DNA of 64,000 nucleotides from Brachypodius melanocephalos (lineage: Eukaryota > Chordata > Aves > Passeriformes > Pycnonotidae): NCBI GenBank assembly GCA_013398615.1, contig VZSR01000598.1:4072579-4136578 (forward strand), written 5' to 3'. The notes under the pieces were generated by a model. The model was not told where the DNA came from. It saw only the letters and a program-made list of their open reading frames with translations, and made no database searches. Made by a program: the position numbers and the translations under genes. Shown here piece after piece: positions 35,768-48,300 of this stretch (within the stretch, counting starts at the first letter, position 1; the number at the start of each line of letters is the position of its first letter).

Positions 35768-36850
35768 TATCAAGGATAAATCACGTCAAACCAATCTAAT
35801 TTTCCTGTGGCAGGGCAGCAGATCTCTGAGAGGGGAGGAGCTGCAGCTCGACTGCAGTCAGGCTTTTGACTGTGACTCATGGGGTGTTCCAGGAGCGAGG
35901 TGGGGGAATATGGATGGGGAGAAATGCTGTAAGGGACCAAACCAGCTGGGAAACATGCTGAAAACTGTTTGTTGTTTGCTGTCCAAGTGGAAGGATGGCT
36001 TGAATACAGTGCTGGAGGGGTCTGTGCAGCTCTGGCATTACTCAATGTTTTCATTAGTGACTTGGGTAGTGGAATATGGAGGAGGCATACTGCAGCTGTT
36101 GACAACACCAAGCTTGAGAGGGGCTGTAAGTGCTCTCAGAGAACAAGAGAGAGATTCAAAAATCTTAACAAACCGAAGGAACAGGCTGGAAAGAAGGGAT
36201 TGACGTTCTACAGGGATGAGAGCACAGCTGAATGTATGAAAACTACTGAAATGTGTGTCCAGAAATGGCTGCACAGGCAGCGTGTCTAAGAGAAAAGGAC
36301 AATCCCATGGGCTAGAAATGAACCCTGAGCCAACTGTGGTTGTGAGCAAAGCAAAGCTGACCCTGCTGTACAAAATGAGAGTGTGGTGTGGTACATTGGT
36401 ACATTGCTCCCATCTCTGCTAAGTGTTGGGGAGGAGTAGTTTTGTCATCAGACTTTCAGAGGAATACAGAAAATGAAAAGAACAGTTGAGAAAATAAACC
36501 TCCCAAGAGGGAAAGAACTGTAGTCCATTGCCTAAGGCTGATGAAGCTACAGTAATAATCTCCCCAAATATAAAAGATGCTACAAAACTAATGAAGTGTT
36601 GCTCGCAGACAGAATTAGTGGGATTAGACTGCAGTAAAGGTAATTTGGGTTAGACTTTTGGGGAAATGTTCCATCTATAAGAATAGCTGACACCCAGAAT
36701 AGACCATCTGTGGAGTTTCCTTTAAAACCTCCAGGGATGAACAGGTTAGAGAAACTCTCTTGTCAAGACCAATTTAGGCAGGGTTGATCCTACCCTGAGG
36801 GAAGGAGATGGACTAGGTGACCTCTCAAGATGCCTTTTCCTCTTATTCCC
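35768..36850 (+). mobile_element. Old, decayed CR1 LINE copy (about 1.1 kb, part of ORF2 and 3' end)
   Basis: Diverged but collinear with the last third of CR1: GGATAAATCACGTCAAACCA, AGGCTTTTGACTGTGACTCA, the reverse transcriptase block around TTTTCATTAGTGACTTGGGT and GACAACACCAAGCTTGAGAG, then GGGTTAGACTTTTGGGGAAA and, at the end, GAGATGGACTAGGTGACCTC. The reading frame is broken throughout; short open frames here (for example 35,910-36,203) are remnants. The divergence and the DACCTCTC-type ending suggest an older CR1 group than the other fragments. Confidence 0.75.
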
Positions 36851-37373
36851 TGTGGCTCTGTGTTTATTTTGTGTGGCAGTGATATTGCGAGAGCTGAGAG
36901 CTTGATTCTGCATATTGGGTAAACATTTTACATTTAAATTGGGAAGCCTTGTTTACTTGTCAGCCCGTTGTTGTTTCAGTTTAAATTTTACTAATTTAAG
37001 TTGAACACCGAATTATAAATTACAGTGGTGGGTGTATGAGGATTGTCTGAGCAGACAGGTACTGAAACCCATTAATCTATTGATCACATTGATTGGAGTG
37101 TTTAATTTAGAGTAACATGTTCCTATTTTAAAATGTATTTTAAAAGACTCTTTTAAAAACAATTTTGTTTTATCGCAGTGCAGGAACCCTCCTTCTCTCT
37201 GAGAGGTGTGCATCCTTAATCAGGCACGTGGAAAAAAAATGATGTTGGCACATAGGGAAGATGCAGGAGGAAACCTTTGCTACCACAATGAAAGGAAACG
37301 ATCAGGTTTTAAATGAAGCCAGGCAGTGGTCTGGCTGCCAATTAATGAACACATTACTGCTAAGTGATAGCTT

Positions 37374-37391
37374 AAAAAAAAAAAAAAAAAA
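37374..37391. repeat. Poly-A tract
   Basis: Eighteen A in a row; no SINE or processed gene recognised upstream. Confidence 0.97.
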
Positions 37392-37947
37392 GAAAAGTTG
37401 CTGAGTTCTCATAATGGTTCTTTTTCCCCTTTCCTCCAAGCCTGCCCATTTATGGGGAGAGGAGCCCCTCCAGCAGTGGATGCAACAGTTCAGGGCCTGG
37501 CAATGAATGAGGACCCCGGACTGTAAGGGGGATCTACGACAGCAGAATGTAATTCCACAAATTAATTTGCTCAGGACCCGGGGGTTAGCACTAATTTTGC
37601 ACTGAATACCAGGAGAGCTTTGACGACCGCATATAGAGAAACGCTTCAATTTTTTGCTTCGTCCCATTCGGAATCCAAAACTGCCAGGTTTACAGTGCCC
37701 TCTAGTATCGCTCTGGAGCATTAGCTCCGCTTGGCACCTCCGGAGCTGCCACATCGCAGAGCATCGCTCTTTTACCGCAGCTTTACAGAGCAGAGCGGGG
37801 CTGTGCTCGGCACTGCTGCAGCCAGCCCAGCTCATGCCTTTTAGCCTCTTCTAGGATTAAAAAAAAAAAAGGGGGTTGTAGAGTTAAAAATGCGTGCTCT
37901 GCTTAGAGGGTTGCAGTGAGCAGGCTGCTTGGAAGAATGATGCTTGG

Positions 37948-38035
37948 AAGAATATGTTCCTGCCCATGGCAGGGGGTTTGGAACTAGATGATCATGAAGG
38001 TCCTTCCAAACTTAAACCACTCGGTGACTCCTTGT
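37948..38035 (+). mobile_element. CR1 3' end
   Basis: TTCCTGCCCATGGCAGGGGG, then TTTGGAACTAGATGATCATG and AAGGTCCTTCCAAACTTAAA is a diverged CR1 3' terminus. Just upstream, a 13-base word (TGCTTGGAAGAAT) is directly repeated. Confidence 0.85.
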
Positions 38036-41000
38036 TCAATAGTTTGTGCCAATTTGGCAAAGCGATGTTAATAATAATTTGCCTTTAAAGGGTACTTTGC
38101 AGCTGTTGCTGCACAACCACTAACTAGCAAAATGCTGGGCAAGGAGAAGGAAGGACAAAGGAGAAAAAACCTGAGTCATATGAAACCCGTTAGACATTAC
38201 CCAGGGCCACATCCCAGCCAGCTGAGGTCACTTAACACAAGGACTTCTCAGAGCTGTGACCTTCAGCCTTGCACAGATCTCTCCGTGGAACAGATGCAGG
38301 AAAATTCCTTGGTGGACCAGGATGTGGCACATGCTGTAAGAGTGGGTATATTTATAAAGCACCTCTAAAGATTTCCAGCTGCTGGAACAGCCTTTGGAGC
38401 CTCCCTGAGTAAGACTGAGCTGATGTCGTGCAGGATTTCTGCTGCTCTGAGAGGTGCCTTGGGAAAGGCGCCGTTCCCTTGGAGGCAGAGGGGAATCTTC
38501 GACTCCTGCTTGCCTCCAAATGTGCTGTGCCTGTGAGTTCTTCCTCAGAAAACCCTTTTCACAGGAGCTGAACTTGCAGTGATTTGTAGAAAAGCTGCCT
38601 AGATCGTTATTCTAAGAAATCATTTGAGCTCCTGGCAGTGAATGAGCTGGTCCAGAAGATGCCCCTGGTACATTTTCCTTACAGGGAGAACTATTTAAGC
38701 AGTGAACTCCAGCAGGCACAATCAAGCTGGTAGGACGTGGAAGTTATTAAGTTTACATTAACTATAGAAATTTAGGGAATGAATTGTTAACATCCATCTT
38801 CAGACTTTTCAGCTCATTTTCTATGGCTGCTGATGAGATTGTCACGGACAAAAACCGGCATAAAATGGATCTCCTGTTATACCCAGCATGACTGTGCCTG
38901 CACTTTCCTTGGAAAAACACAGCCAGAAGAAAAAGCCTCCTGTCAACTTAGACATTGACTTCTGGTTGCTTCAGTTCCTGGGTTACAACTGGAGTCACTT
39001 GAGCCACCTTTTCCCAGTGGCATTGCAGAGACCAAAACCTGGTTAATAGCAACCATTGTTACTTTTTGAGAAGTAATTCTCCCTGATTTTGAACCGTGTG
39101 TGAGGGTATCACACAAATTTCAAATGGAAATATTATATGAAATAGCAACCAGTGTGTCTAAAGGACAGGGAGAAGGTAGAAAAGTGTTATTAAAATAAAA
39201 TCGTAGTGAAAGTAAGAGGTGTAAAAGGTACAGAGGAATCATAAGTTAAGGCCATTGGTGTGTATCTAAGGGCTGAACTGAATCTTATTTTTCTTGCTGA
39301 CTTTCAGAAACCATCCATTTGAGATTGTTTTCCCTTTCTTTTGTATTGTAGGTGCATATGGTAAATGCGGGTGGGTTTGTTTTCCAGTGTCATTCCTAAC
39401 TGCAGGACAAAACAAAGGATGTACAGGGATAACCTGCACTCCAAACAAGCATTGTCCCTCCATACCCCTCAGATCTGTAGCACACTGACAAATTCTGAAG
39501 CACAGGTTCTTTTTCACCAAAACACTTTCATGCCCTCTCACGAACTGTGCATTCAGATACTGACCTTTCATTATTGCCAATGTGATTTCCATGCTTGGAG
39601 CCACAAGAATCTGAAATAAGAGGTCTGGAGCCCTTCTGCTTTAAATTCTACCTCCTGCAACTGGTGTGCTAGAAATGAAGGGCTACCTCATTGTATATGC
39701 AATATGTAAGTGGTTTGACAAGGATGTCTCTTTACAGCTCAAGTGTCAGCTCTGGATGGATGGATCAGGGGTCTTGAAAGACACACGACACATCTCTGCA
39801 TCACTGTTCATAAAAACTTTACCAAGTCTCTCAAATTCCTTGCACAGCAATACAAGCAACTGTCTCAGCTTCTCAAGGGCACTTACACCTTTGATAATGA
39901 ATATATTTAAACAAAAGGGAACAAAACCCCCCTACCTTTTCTGACTATAATAGAAATGCAGCTTTATACTTTCATATTTCATGGGACATGAAGGTTCATC
40001 ATTTATTGAAAATAAGATGTGGACCTTCAGTAGCATCCTGTCTGGATTTCATTTTCAGAGTGAAAAGCCTTTCTGGTAAAATACAAGAAAGTGCTTTTCT
40101 CAGACAAAACCTTGTGTTCCAGCTGTGCTGCAGTATTCTCCTGGCTACTTTCTCCCTTTTTTTGTGCTCTCTGTTATAGCTTATTTTTCCAGCTAAGAAA
40201 CTTCCTTTGCAAATCTGTTTTCTCCTTCATATTTAAAAATTATATGGTTCATGTGGGCCAATTTCCATACGCCTTCAGGGACTTCAGATTTACTGTTATT
40301 CCTCACTGGCCAAGAGACAAATTAATTTGATTAGAGCTCAACCCTCAAGAGAGAATTTTGAGGGAAGCAGAGTCCAATTAAGGAATACCTGGGGTCAGCT
40401 AATGAGTGAACACCCCCCTAAGCAGTATTTTCTCCCTCTTCCATGAGCTGAGCTCACTGTACATCAGCAACATCTCCAGATCCAGATATCACAGGACTTC
40501 TCCATGCAGCAGGAGGGTGAGGTGTGTGCTGCTGGAGAGCTCATGGTCTGCAGTAACAGGCACAGGGATGAGCTGAGCTGGTGGGGAGGAGGCAGCTCAG
40601 CATCAAACTCCAGGAATTTAGCCCAAGGAAGAGGCTAAAAATGACTTCTGATCCCCTTTCCATTGGACAACCAAACAATGCTGAGGACTGGGGGCATTGA
40701 ATGAAGAACAGAGATGGCAAAGAAGATTTCCTAGCAATAGGAAAAGCAGAATAACTACCATCAGTTTCTGAGGCAGCTCTCTTGCCTGCAGTACCTCTCT
40801 GACATCCAAGCTAAATTGTGCAATGGATGCATTCCCAGTGGATGAGGATGAGGCCACCAAATCAATGGGCTGCACCCGCATCACCTTGCAAAGTGATATT
40901 TGCTGTTCTCACAACTTGCAGGAGTGCTGGGTCACTGGCTGGAGGACAGATGTCAATGGAAACCTTCTGTGCTGCAAAATATCGTTTGGGTGGCTCAGAA

Positions 41001-41508
41001 GCTCTGTTTCCTCAGAATAAATATCAGATTAATGCAGGGGGATTTGATTGGAGGCACCATGCTCGGGGAGATGCTGGCTCTAAGATGAGATATGGAACTG
41101 AAGTGTACTTGTAACACCTACTTGTAATATTTTAACAATTCAGCAACAGCTTTGTAAGGCAGGTTATTAGCTGGACAGGACAAAGCAATTTCAGCCTGAG
41201 TAGCTGAGTTCTCTCACTATGAACGTTGCCCCTGCATTTTTATATCTGTATAGCATTCCTGACTTGATTTCTTGCATGGTGTTTCTATGCATTATTAAAC
41301 TCCCACTATTTTCCACTCCAGAAATGGCTGTATTTAGATTTAGGTGAAATTTTGGTGGAGAGGTTAATCTGCAAAAATGCTATGTAAGTGCAAACTATTA
41401 ATTATTACTCCTATATTTTTAAGCTTAGAAGCCATGGCTGCAGGAATGAAGTTGGTGCATTGGCTCACAACGTTCCTGAATAGTCACTCTCTCCCTTTGG
41501 AAGAGCAA

Positions 41509-41562
41509 GTCTCCCTCTTTTTTCTTTTTCTTCTTCTTTTTTTTTTTTCTTTCCCTTTTTGC
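41509..41562. repeat. Polypyrimidine tract
   Basis: A 54-base run of C and T only, apart from flanking bases, followed by GCCCAG. It would suit a plus-strand acceptor, but no coding exon follows. Confidence 0.85.
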
Positions 41563-42094
41563 CCAGATGCAATGACCAGCTTGTTTGTCCTCTTCCTCGT
41601 TGTGAATTGTCTCCTAAACACTGAAAGATGGCCTGGGGAGGGTTTGTTCAGAAGATTAGCATCTCTTCCCAGAGCTGTCCCCAGCTGTATTCACACTTAT
41701 AAATCCATGGAAAGGACCCTAAAGAGCAATATAGAACCTGATGATGCAACAAGCCAGGAGACACACACATACAAAAAAAGAATAGCCTGCTAAGAGGACA
41801 AAGCTAATCAATACTAATAGCAAAACTGAAGATTTTAAAAGCCTCTCAATGAAGTCAGGCACAATGCTACCAGGCAGTCAATGAAAAATGAAGTGTGCCT
41901 GCAGAGAGACTGGGATCAGGTCAGAGAGAGAGCAGAGCCTGCTTTGGGAGGGTCTTGGCTGGGTCAGTTCCCCTGAATGCCCTCACCCCATGTAACCCAG
42001 CCAGGCTGATAGAGGGGAGAGCAGTGATGGGCATCCAAACACAGCCACCACGTCAGCCAGTCCAGCTGCGGCCAGAGGAGGGTGTGTCAGTCTT

Positions 42095-42355
42095 AGAATC
42101 ACAGTCACAGAGTGATTTGGGTGGGAAATGCCAACCCCCTGCCACGGGCAAGGACACCTTCCACTCAACCAGACTGCTCCAACCTGGCCTTGAACACTTC
42201 CAGGGCTGGGGCAGCCACAGCTTCTCTGGGCAACCTGTGCCAGGGCCTCACCACCCTCAGAGGGAAGAATTTCCTCCTAATGTCTGATCTAAACCTACTC
42301 TCTTCCAGTTTAAAGCCATTCCCCCTTGTCTTACCACCACATGCCCTTGTCAAAG
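42095..42355 (-). mobile_element. CR1 LINE fragment (3' end)
   Basis: The plus strand shows the reverse complement of the CR1 end: AGAATCACAGTCACAGAGTG, CCCCCTGCCACGGGCAAGGA, CAACCTGGCCTTGAACACTT, GCAACCTGTGCCAGGGCCTC and GAATTTCCTCCTAATGTCTG, then TTAAAGCCATTCCCCCTTGT. About 260 bases, well preserved. Confidence 0.92.
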
Positions 42356-45300
42356 AAGCCTGAGAGGACAGAGCATCTCTTTGCCCTGTGCGTCAGCACT
42401 GGTGCCTGGCTGTGAGCTGCCTGTGAAGAGGAGGAAGGTTGCTCAGCTGCTGTAGCTCTGCCAGTCCTTGGCCCCTCTACTGAAACTGCTACAAAAGCAG
42501 AAAATCACTTCAGCCAGAGCTAAAGGCAGCAGCAGTGCTGTGGAGCTGCGCTGGGATCGTTAGGGTGGTTAATATTCAGCAGGCATATTGCTAAAAAGGC
42601 AGTGCATGCTAAGGAAAAAAAGCAACAAACCCCAGTGCTGCACACAGGTCCTTCTGGCAGAGACATCAGCAGTGACAATGTTGTTTGTACAACAGACAAC
42701 TTGTATCCCCTAAGAGCAGACCCACTGCCACGCCACGTCTCGCTGAGGTCACGGTTGTGAAACCAGTCCTGAATAACATGGGCCATCTGTAAGCCCATGA
42801 AATAGTGATTAAATGCTTTTTACTGCTTTACTGGTCCTCAGATGACTTCTCTACTTTGGCACAAAAATATTCTGGTCAAGCTGATGATGTGGCTTTGGTC
42901 AGGGGTCCGATATAAATGGCACTAACCAGTACCCAAGCCTGCACATGCACACACAGATATATATTTTACGAGAAGTCTCATTTAGTTCATAAATAAAAAA
43001 AGACCTGAAGGAACTCTTTCAGAAGGCCCCTGGCTGAAGAGAAAGGCTGCCTGTCATCATGAATGCAAGGTGGCTGTAACAGGAAATTTTCAATGTATAT
43101 AGAGACCCAGTAGTCCAAAATGTGTTATCAGGCAGAAACCCCAAATCCCTGTAAAGGGCCACCTCTTGCTGTAATGCAGGTCTTTTCTGTAATAGAGTCA
43201 GCTCTGAGATAGGACTATTGCTGCACTGCAAGCTGCAGTAAATATTAATGTGTGAAGCTGGATGCCACCTTTATTTCAGGATGGAGGCAAAAGCCAGCCT
43301 GCTGGAGGATGAGTTGCAGTCCTGCCAGGGAGCTGGTGCATTCCCAGAGCTTTTGGTAAGGAATTTTTCCTTTCCAATTCCTTTCCTTTGGAATTATTGG
43401 ATCCGGCATTTCTCTAAAGAATCATCAACACTTCCATTTTACTCTCTAAGAAAGGCATGAAGTCTGTCTGTGCTTGGGGCTGTGCCTTGGGGGAGTGATA
43501 TTTGCACTTCATGCTGTGTTCATTGGAAAACCACCCTCAGTGCCAGTCCAGCATTTTGTAACGCAACCCCCCAAGGTCATTCCCTGCCAGGTGAAAAGTC
43601 TGATGTTAAAAGCCCAACATTCACCACCTTGCAAAGAGATTCTGTACATTGCATTTGTTTGTCACAGTGCAATTACTCCATAAAGAAAACTAAATATGTA
43701 TATAGCTGTGTGCCTGTGTCTGTATCTTATAAACTAATCCTTTCCTTTTCTTGCCTGCATCATGACAGTATTTAAATAACTTACCTAAGCAGGTGGCTAC
43801 AAGTAGTATTACCAGACCAAACATCTGAATGTATACTTGTCCTTAAACATAATATTATTCTAAACATGGGATATAAATGTAAGTAAATATTATACTAAAT
43901 ATTCATGTTTACTATCCCATGCAACAATAGTTGATTAAATATTTACTAGCCCAGTTACCTGTGCTCTTGTGGGCATAGCTGCCTAACTACTTATGCTACA
44001 GAGTGTTTTTGTGGTTGATTAAAATGCAGTTGTGTGTACATCTGCAATGTTTGGCAGGCCTGGTTAAAAAGCCACTTACAGAGACAAGCAGTGAATGCTA
44101 CTCCTTTAAAAAAATTAAGTTTCCTATTATAGATTCTGCAACATTCATGAAGCTCTTATTAGTGGCATGCTAGGTACCTGAGGAGCAGCAGGTTGGTTTT
44201 GAGGTGTTGGGATGCCCACGCAGTGTTACTCTGCAAACAAAAAAACCCCAGGCATGAGAAACAGCCTCTGTAATGAATCCTGATTATCAGCTCACAACAC
44301 AGGGATGAAATAGAACTGTTTTCCTTTCACAGAAATGTATGTTTCTATCCAGGCGTAATCCTGTTAGGTCAGGAGACAGGAAAGAATTGGAGGAGTATCC
44401 CAATATTTTCTTCAGCAGAAAATGGAACAACTGGGCAAATGGGAGGGGAATCCCACATTCCCATATCACAGACTGAAGAGGGAAGGGGTTATATACCCCC
44501 ACTGCAGGAGGATTCAGGCAGCATTTAGTGTTTATTCCATCCTTGTTAAACTTTCTGCTCTCCAGGCAAGCACTGCTGCTGCTGTTCACTCAATATATTC
44601 CAGCAGAAGCAATTTGCCTGCAATTAGTCAGCAAGGCAACTCAGCTCCAGGGCAATCTCGAGTGGCAGCAAGCACACTTCCTACTCCTCCTGTTCTCTCT
44701 CGAAGTAATTTCCACACCCTCGTGATGCACAACAGCAAATGACCAACTCTACTTTTTGAAAAGTCTCTGAAAAAACTCCCAACAGAAAAAACTGCTTTGG
44801 TTCAAATTTAATGGTAAAAAGGTACCTTAAACACTTGTTTGTGAAACTCATTCAGAGTTAAATCATCCACAGAATTTCAACAAGGATGAGGAATAAGAGC
44901 AAGCTCTTTGATTTCATGGTAGATTCTAAGCAAATAACCTTAAAGGCTAGAGGTTGATGTGGTTGCAATGTCTTTTATTTGAAAGAAATTAGCTCTTCTG
45001 GGTGAAAGCTCAACCTCATGGCAGGTTGTAATGCTGGAAAACATCTGGTCAACCACTCCACAACCATGTAGCAACAACCAGAAGGGCTAAGCAAGGTGAA
45101 CTTTGTAAGGGAGAAGAGACTGCAATGAACACAGAAAAAAAAAAGTCTCAAAAGACATTATCTGCTTTCTCATCCTAACTAAGTTCATTGTGAAGGGTGG
45201 TTGGGAAAAGGGGTAATATGAGACCTTCTTATTGAAAAAAATATTGATTGTTAGGAATCAATAGCATTAAAAAGCTGTGTCTTAAGCACCAAGCTTTGAA

Positions 45301-48300
45301 GGCCTCCACAAGCTTTTCCGTTCCCTGTCTGTTCTGCTGCCAAAACTTTGATAGATTCAGCCTGCAAACCAGCAAATGCAGTGATTTGATGGTGGCCAAT
45401 ATATATTTTAAAAAAATTAAGGTGTCAAGCATGAATTTTATTACATCTGCAATCAGATGTACTTCCTTCAGTCAGCTCATCTGCAATTAAGTCCAGCTGT
45501 TCTCAGTGGAAAGGACTCTTCCAAGGAAATTGCTGTAAAATTTAATGGGAGAGTTTTCCTTGGCGCTTTGTTGTAAATATTGTTTTCCTAATAGGCTTGT
45601 AAAAGGCTTTGCTTTTTCTTTCACTAGGCAGAAGATCTGTAATTTTTCAGGCATTAGAAAATGAATAGATCAGTGATAGAGCTCATAAAACTTATACAAA
45701 GATTCTCATTGTACAGCAACAGAAAGAGCTTTAATAACTTGAAGAAGGAGAGGTTTTGGAATTTATTTCTTTTTTGCTCTGCATGGTTTTTTGTTTACAT
45801 ATGAAGGGCTATTTTTTAACTGACACATCAGACAGTTTGGTCGATATCCTTTATTGGGTTTCTTCTGCCTAGAATTAGGTATGACAGCCAGAGAGGGGCA
45901 CCAGATTGCAGACTTCAGAGGATGATCCTTCATTTCAATATTGCAGTGTAACATCCCACAAGGACCAAAATATTGCACCACGAACCCACGACACTGCAGT
46001 GCTTCCGTTTGCTGTCCCAAAATCCTCTTCAGCCTTTAAGCAAATGACGAAGATTGCAAACTTTTTTATCTCCTACTGTGTCCAAAGAGCATCTCTTTCC
46101 TTTTTACCACTTAGGCAAAGCTTGGATGTGTTTTTCCTCTCTTCCAGCAATCTTTCAGCAACATTTTCAATCTGTGTGCTTCTGTCACTTCAGGAGAACA
46201 GTGCCTAAAATAAACCAGTGAGATTTGTAATTATTGGCATTATTTTAAGATGTAATGCTGAAGCATTAAATATAACAAAATGAAACTATTTTGAGGGGAA
46301 ATGTTGAGACATGAATGATAGCAAATGGTGTTACTGTGGATTTATTTTCACCCAACCAAAATCGGACTGCTTCTCTAATGATGAAATATGACCTGGCTCT
46401 TGCAGAGAGAGTAATTTGCTAATTTGTTTAATGTTGCTCTCTGTGCAGGAAAGCCTAGCAAAAGAAAGAATTCAGAATGGATCTAAGGTGCAGGTTATTT
46501 TGGGGGAGAAAATGAAGCCACTTGTTATTCTTTAAGACAATGATCATATTCCTTCTCTGGCAGCTGTGAATACTGAAGAGAAAATAACTCACTCTGGTCA
46601 AAAGCTGCATTATCACTGCTATATTGGTTTGCAATGAAAGAGGTGAAATTATCTATCAACAAAACCCTTCTGCTGAAGCAGTGGAAGTCTTTCTACTCAT
46701 ACAGTTTATTTGAAGAGCAGGAATGAGCTATACAGTAGGAGAAATATCCTTTTGCTAGTATACCCATATAGCTACCTTGGCAAGGGCTCATGGCTTAGAA
46801 TCCCATCTCCCATGTCTGCAAATAGCAAGAGTTAGCTGGCACAGTTTGGAACAGTTCTCCAAAATAGTGTAGCAGTTACAGAGGAAATATCTGCTGAACA
46901 TGTATGTTCCTGGGTGCAGGCTTCAGAACAGACTGATAAACCTGTTCAGAGATGATTAATCAAAAGGATTTGGATCAGGAAATGACAAGGCAGCCAGAGC
47001 TGCAGAGGAGTGCAAGATTAGGTCTCTGCAGAAGAACGTCTTTCACAGAAAGTGATTAGAAAAGGAACCTCAGAAGCTCATGATTAACAAGGAAGGAGAG
47101 AAGGGCTAGAACATTGTCAAGCTCATACATGAGCTGAACCTGTATATGTGTTGTATTTTTATATTTGCTTGGCTTTGGTTAAGTAATTGACTCCAATATC
47201 CAGTCTGTGATTTTCATCTTGATGTAGTTCCTGCAGTTGCAATGTTTGGGGGTTTTGCTGTTGTCTGAATTAATCTGCTGGGTGTCCCCAGCCACAAGGA
47301 CTAGAACAGCTCTTCTTGCTCAAGCCAGCGCTTGTGTCTCCATCTCCTAACACATATGGGAAATATCTAAAAAAACAGACCCAAAATCACGGAGGGAACT
47401 GTGGACAAATGGCATCAGCAGGATGAGAAAGCTGCAAATATCACAGAGGCACCATTGTCTGTTCGTTCATTTAAGTTGTGTGTCTGTTTTCCAGATTGTA
47501 TTTAAAACTTATACCTGATGCATAGGAACTTTAAAGTTCCTTTAAACTTTAAACATTTCAGCCAGTACCTGGTAAGGGAAACAAGCCCAAAAGCACCTTT
47601 TAGCTCCATAACAGAGCAGCTGCTGTAGGAAGCTGCAGATCTGGTTCTGCCTGCTCCCAACATTAAGTGCCTTTATGGTTTGTGAGCAGTGATCCATCAG
47701 GAGGTGCATGACAGCTTCTGGAGAAAGCTTTCTTGGTCTCTGAAGGATTCAAACATTATTCAGCCATCAAATTCACAGCCTCTGTATCAGCATTTACTGA
47801 TGTATTTGGCTTAAGTGAAGAAGAGCATATATAGAAATCTGTCTCTGTTTAAAATAGTAGATTGTCTGGGATCCAGTATTGAACTGTTCGAGAAGATGCA
47901 GGTTCTACCTTGCATCTAAATGTTTTGTTGTTATTTTCCCCTTCAGCTTCACTCTAGACTCAGAAGGTGACCAGAATTAATCTCTGTGTCTTAAATATAA
48001 AAATTGGTCATGGAACTTGGGAGGCTGAAGCGCTCCAAAGCCTCAGGATAATACTTTCCATTCTCTCAGGGCTTCGAAAAGCAGAAAGACTCTTTCCATG
48101 ATGTGATGGGAATCCTCATGAGAGCACAAGAGGGCATCTTCACCACGGGAGCTCAGGGGAGGTTTGCTTTAGGGGCCTGACTGGCAGTTCCTCTTTTTCA
48201 CAAAACATCTGTTCCTCTGGTACTTGAAGCTTTGATTTGCATCCAGAGTCTTGAACCCAGCTCTGGAACATCTTGTAGACTGAGCTACATGGGGAAATAG

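Noticed and set aside
35910..36289. Open frames in the intergenic region
   Set aside because: They fall inside a decayed CR1 element.
40818..41114. 98-codon open frame, possible gene fragment
   Set aside because: No recognisable domain, no splice-site partner, and overlapping frames of similar length.
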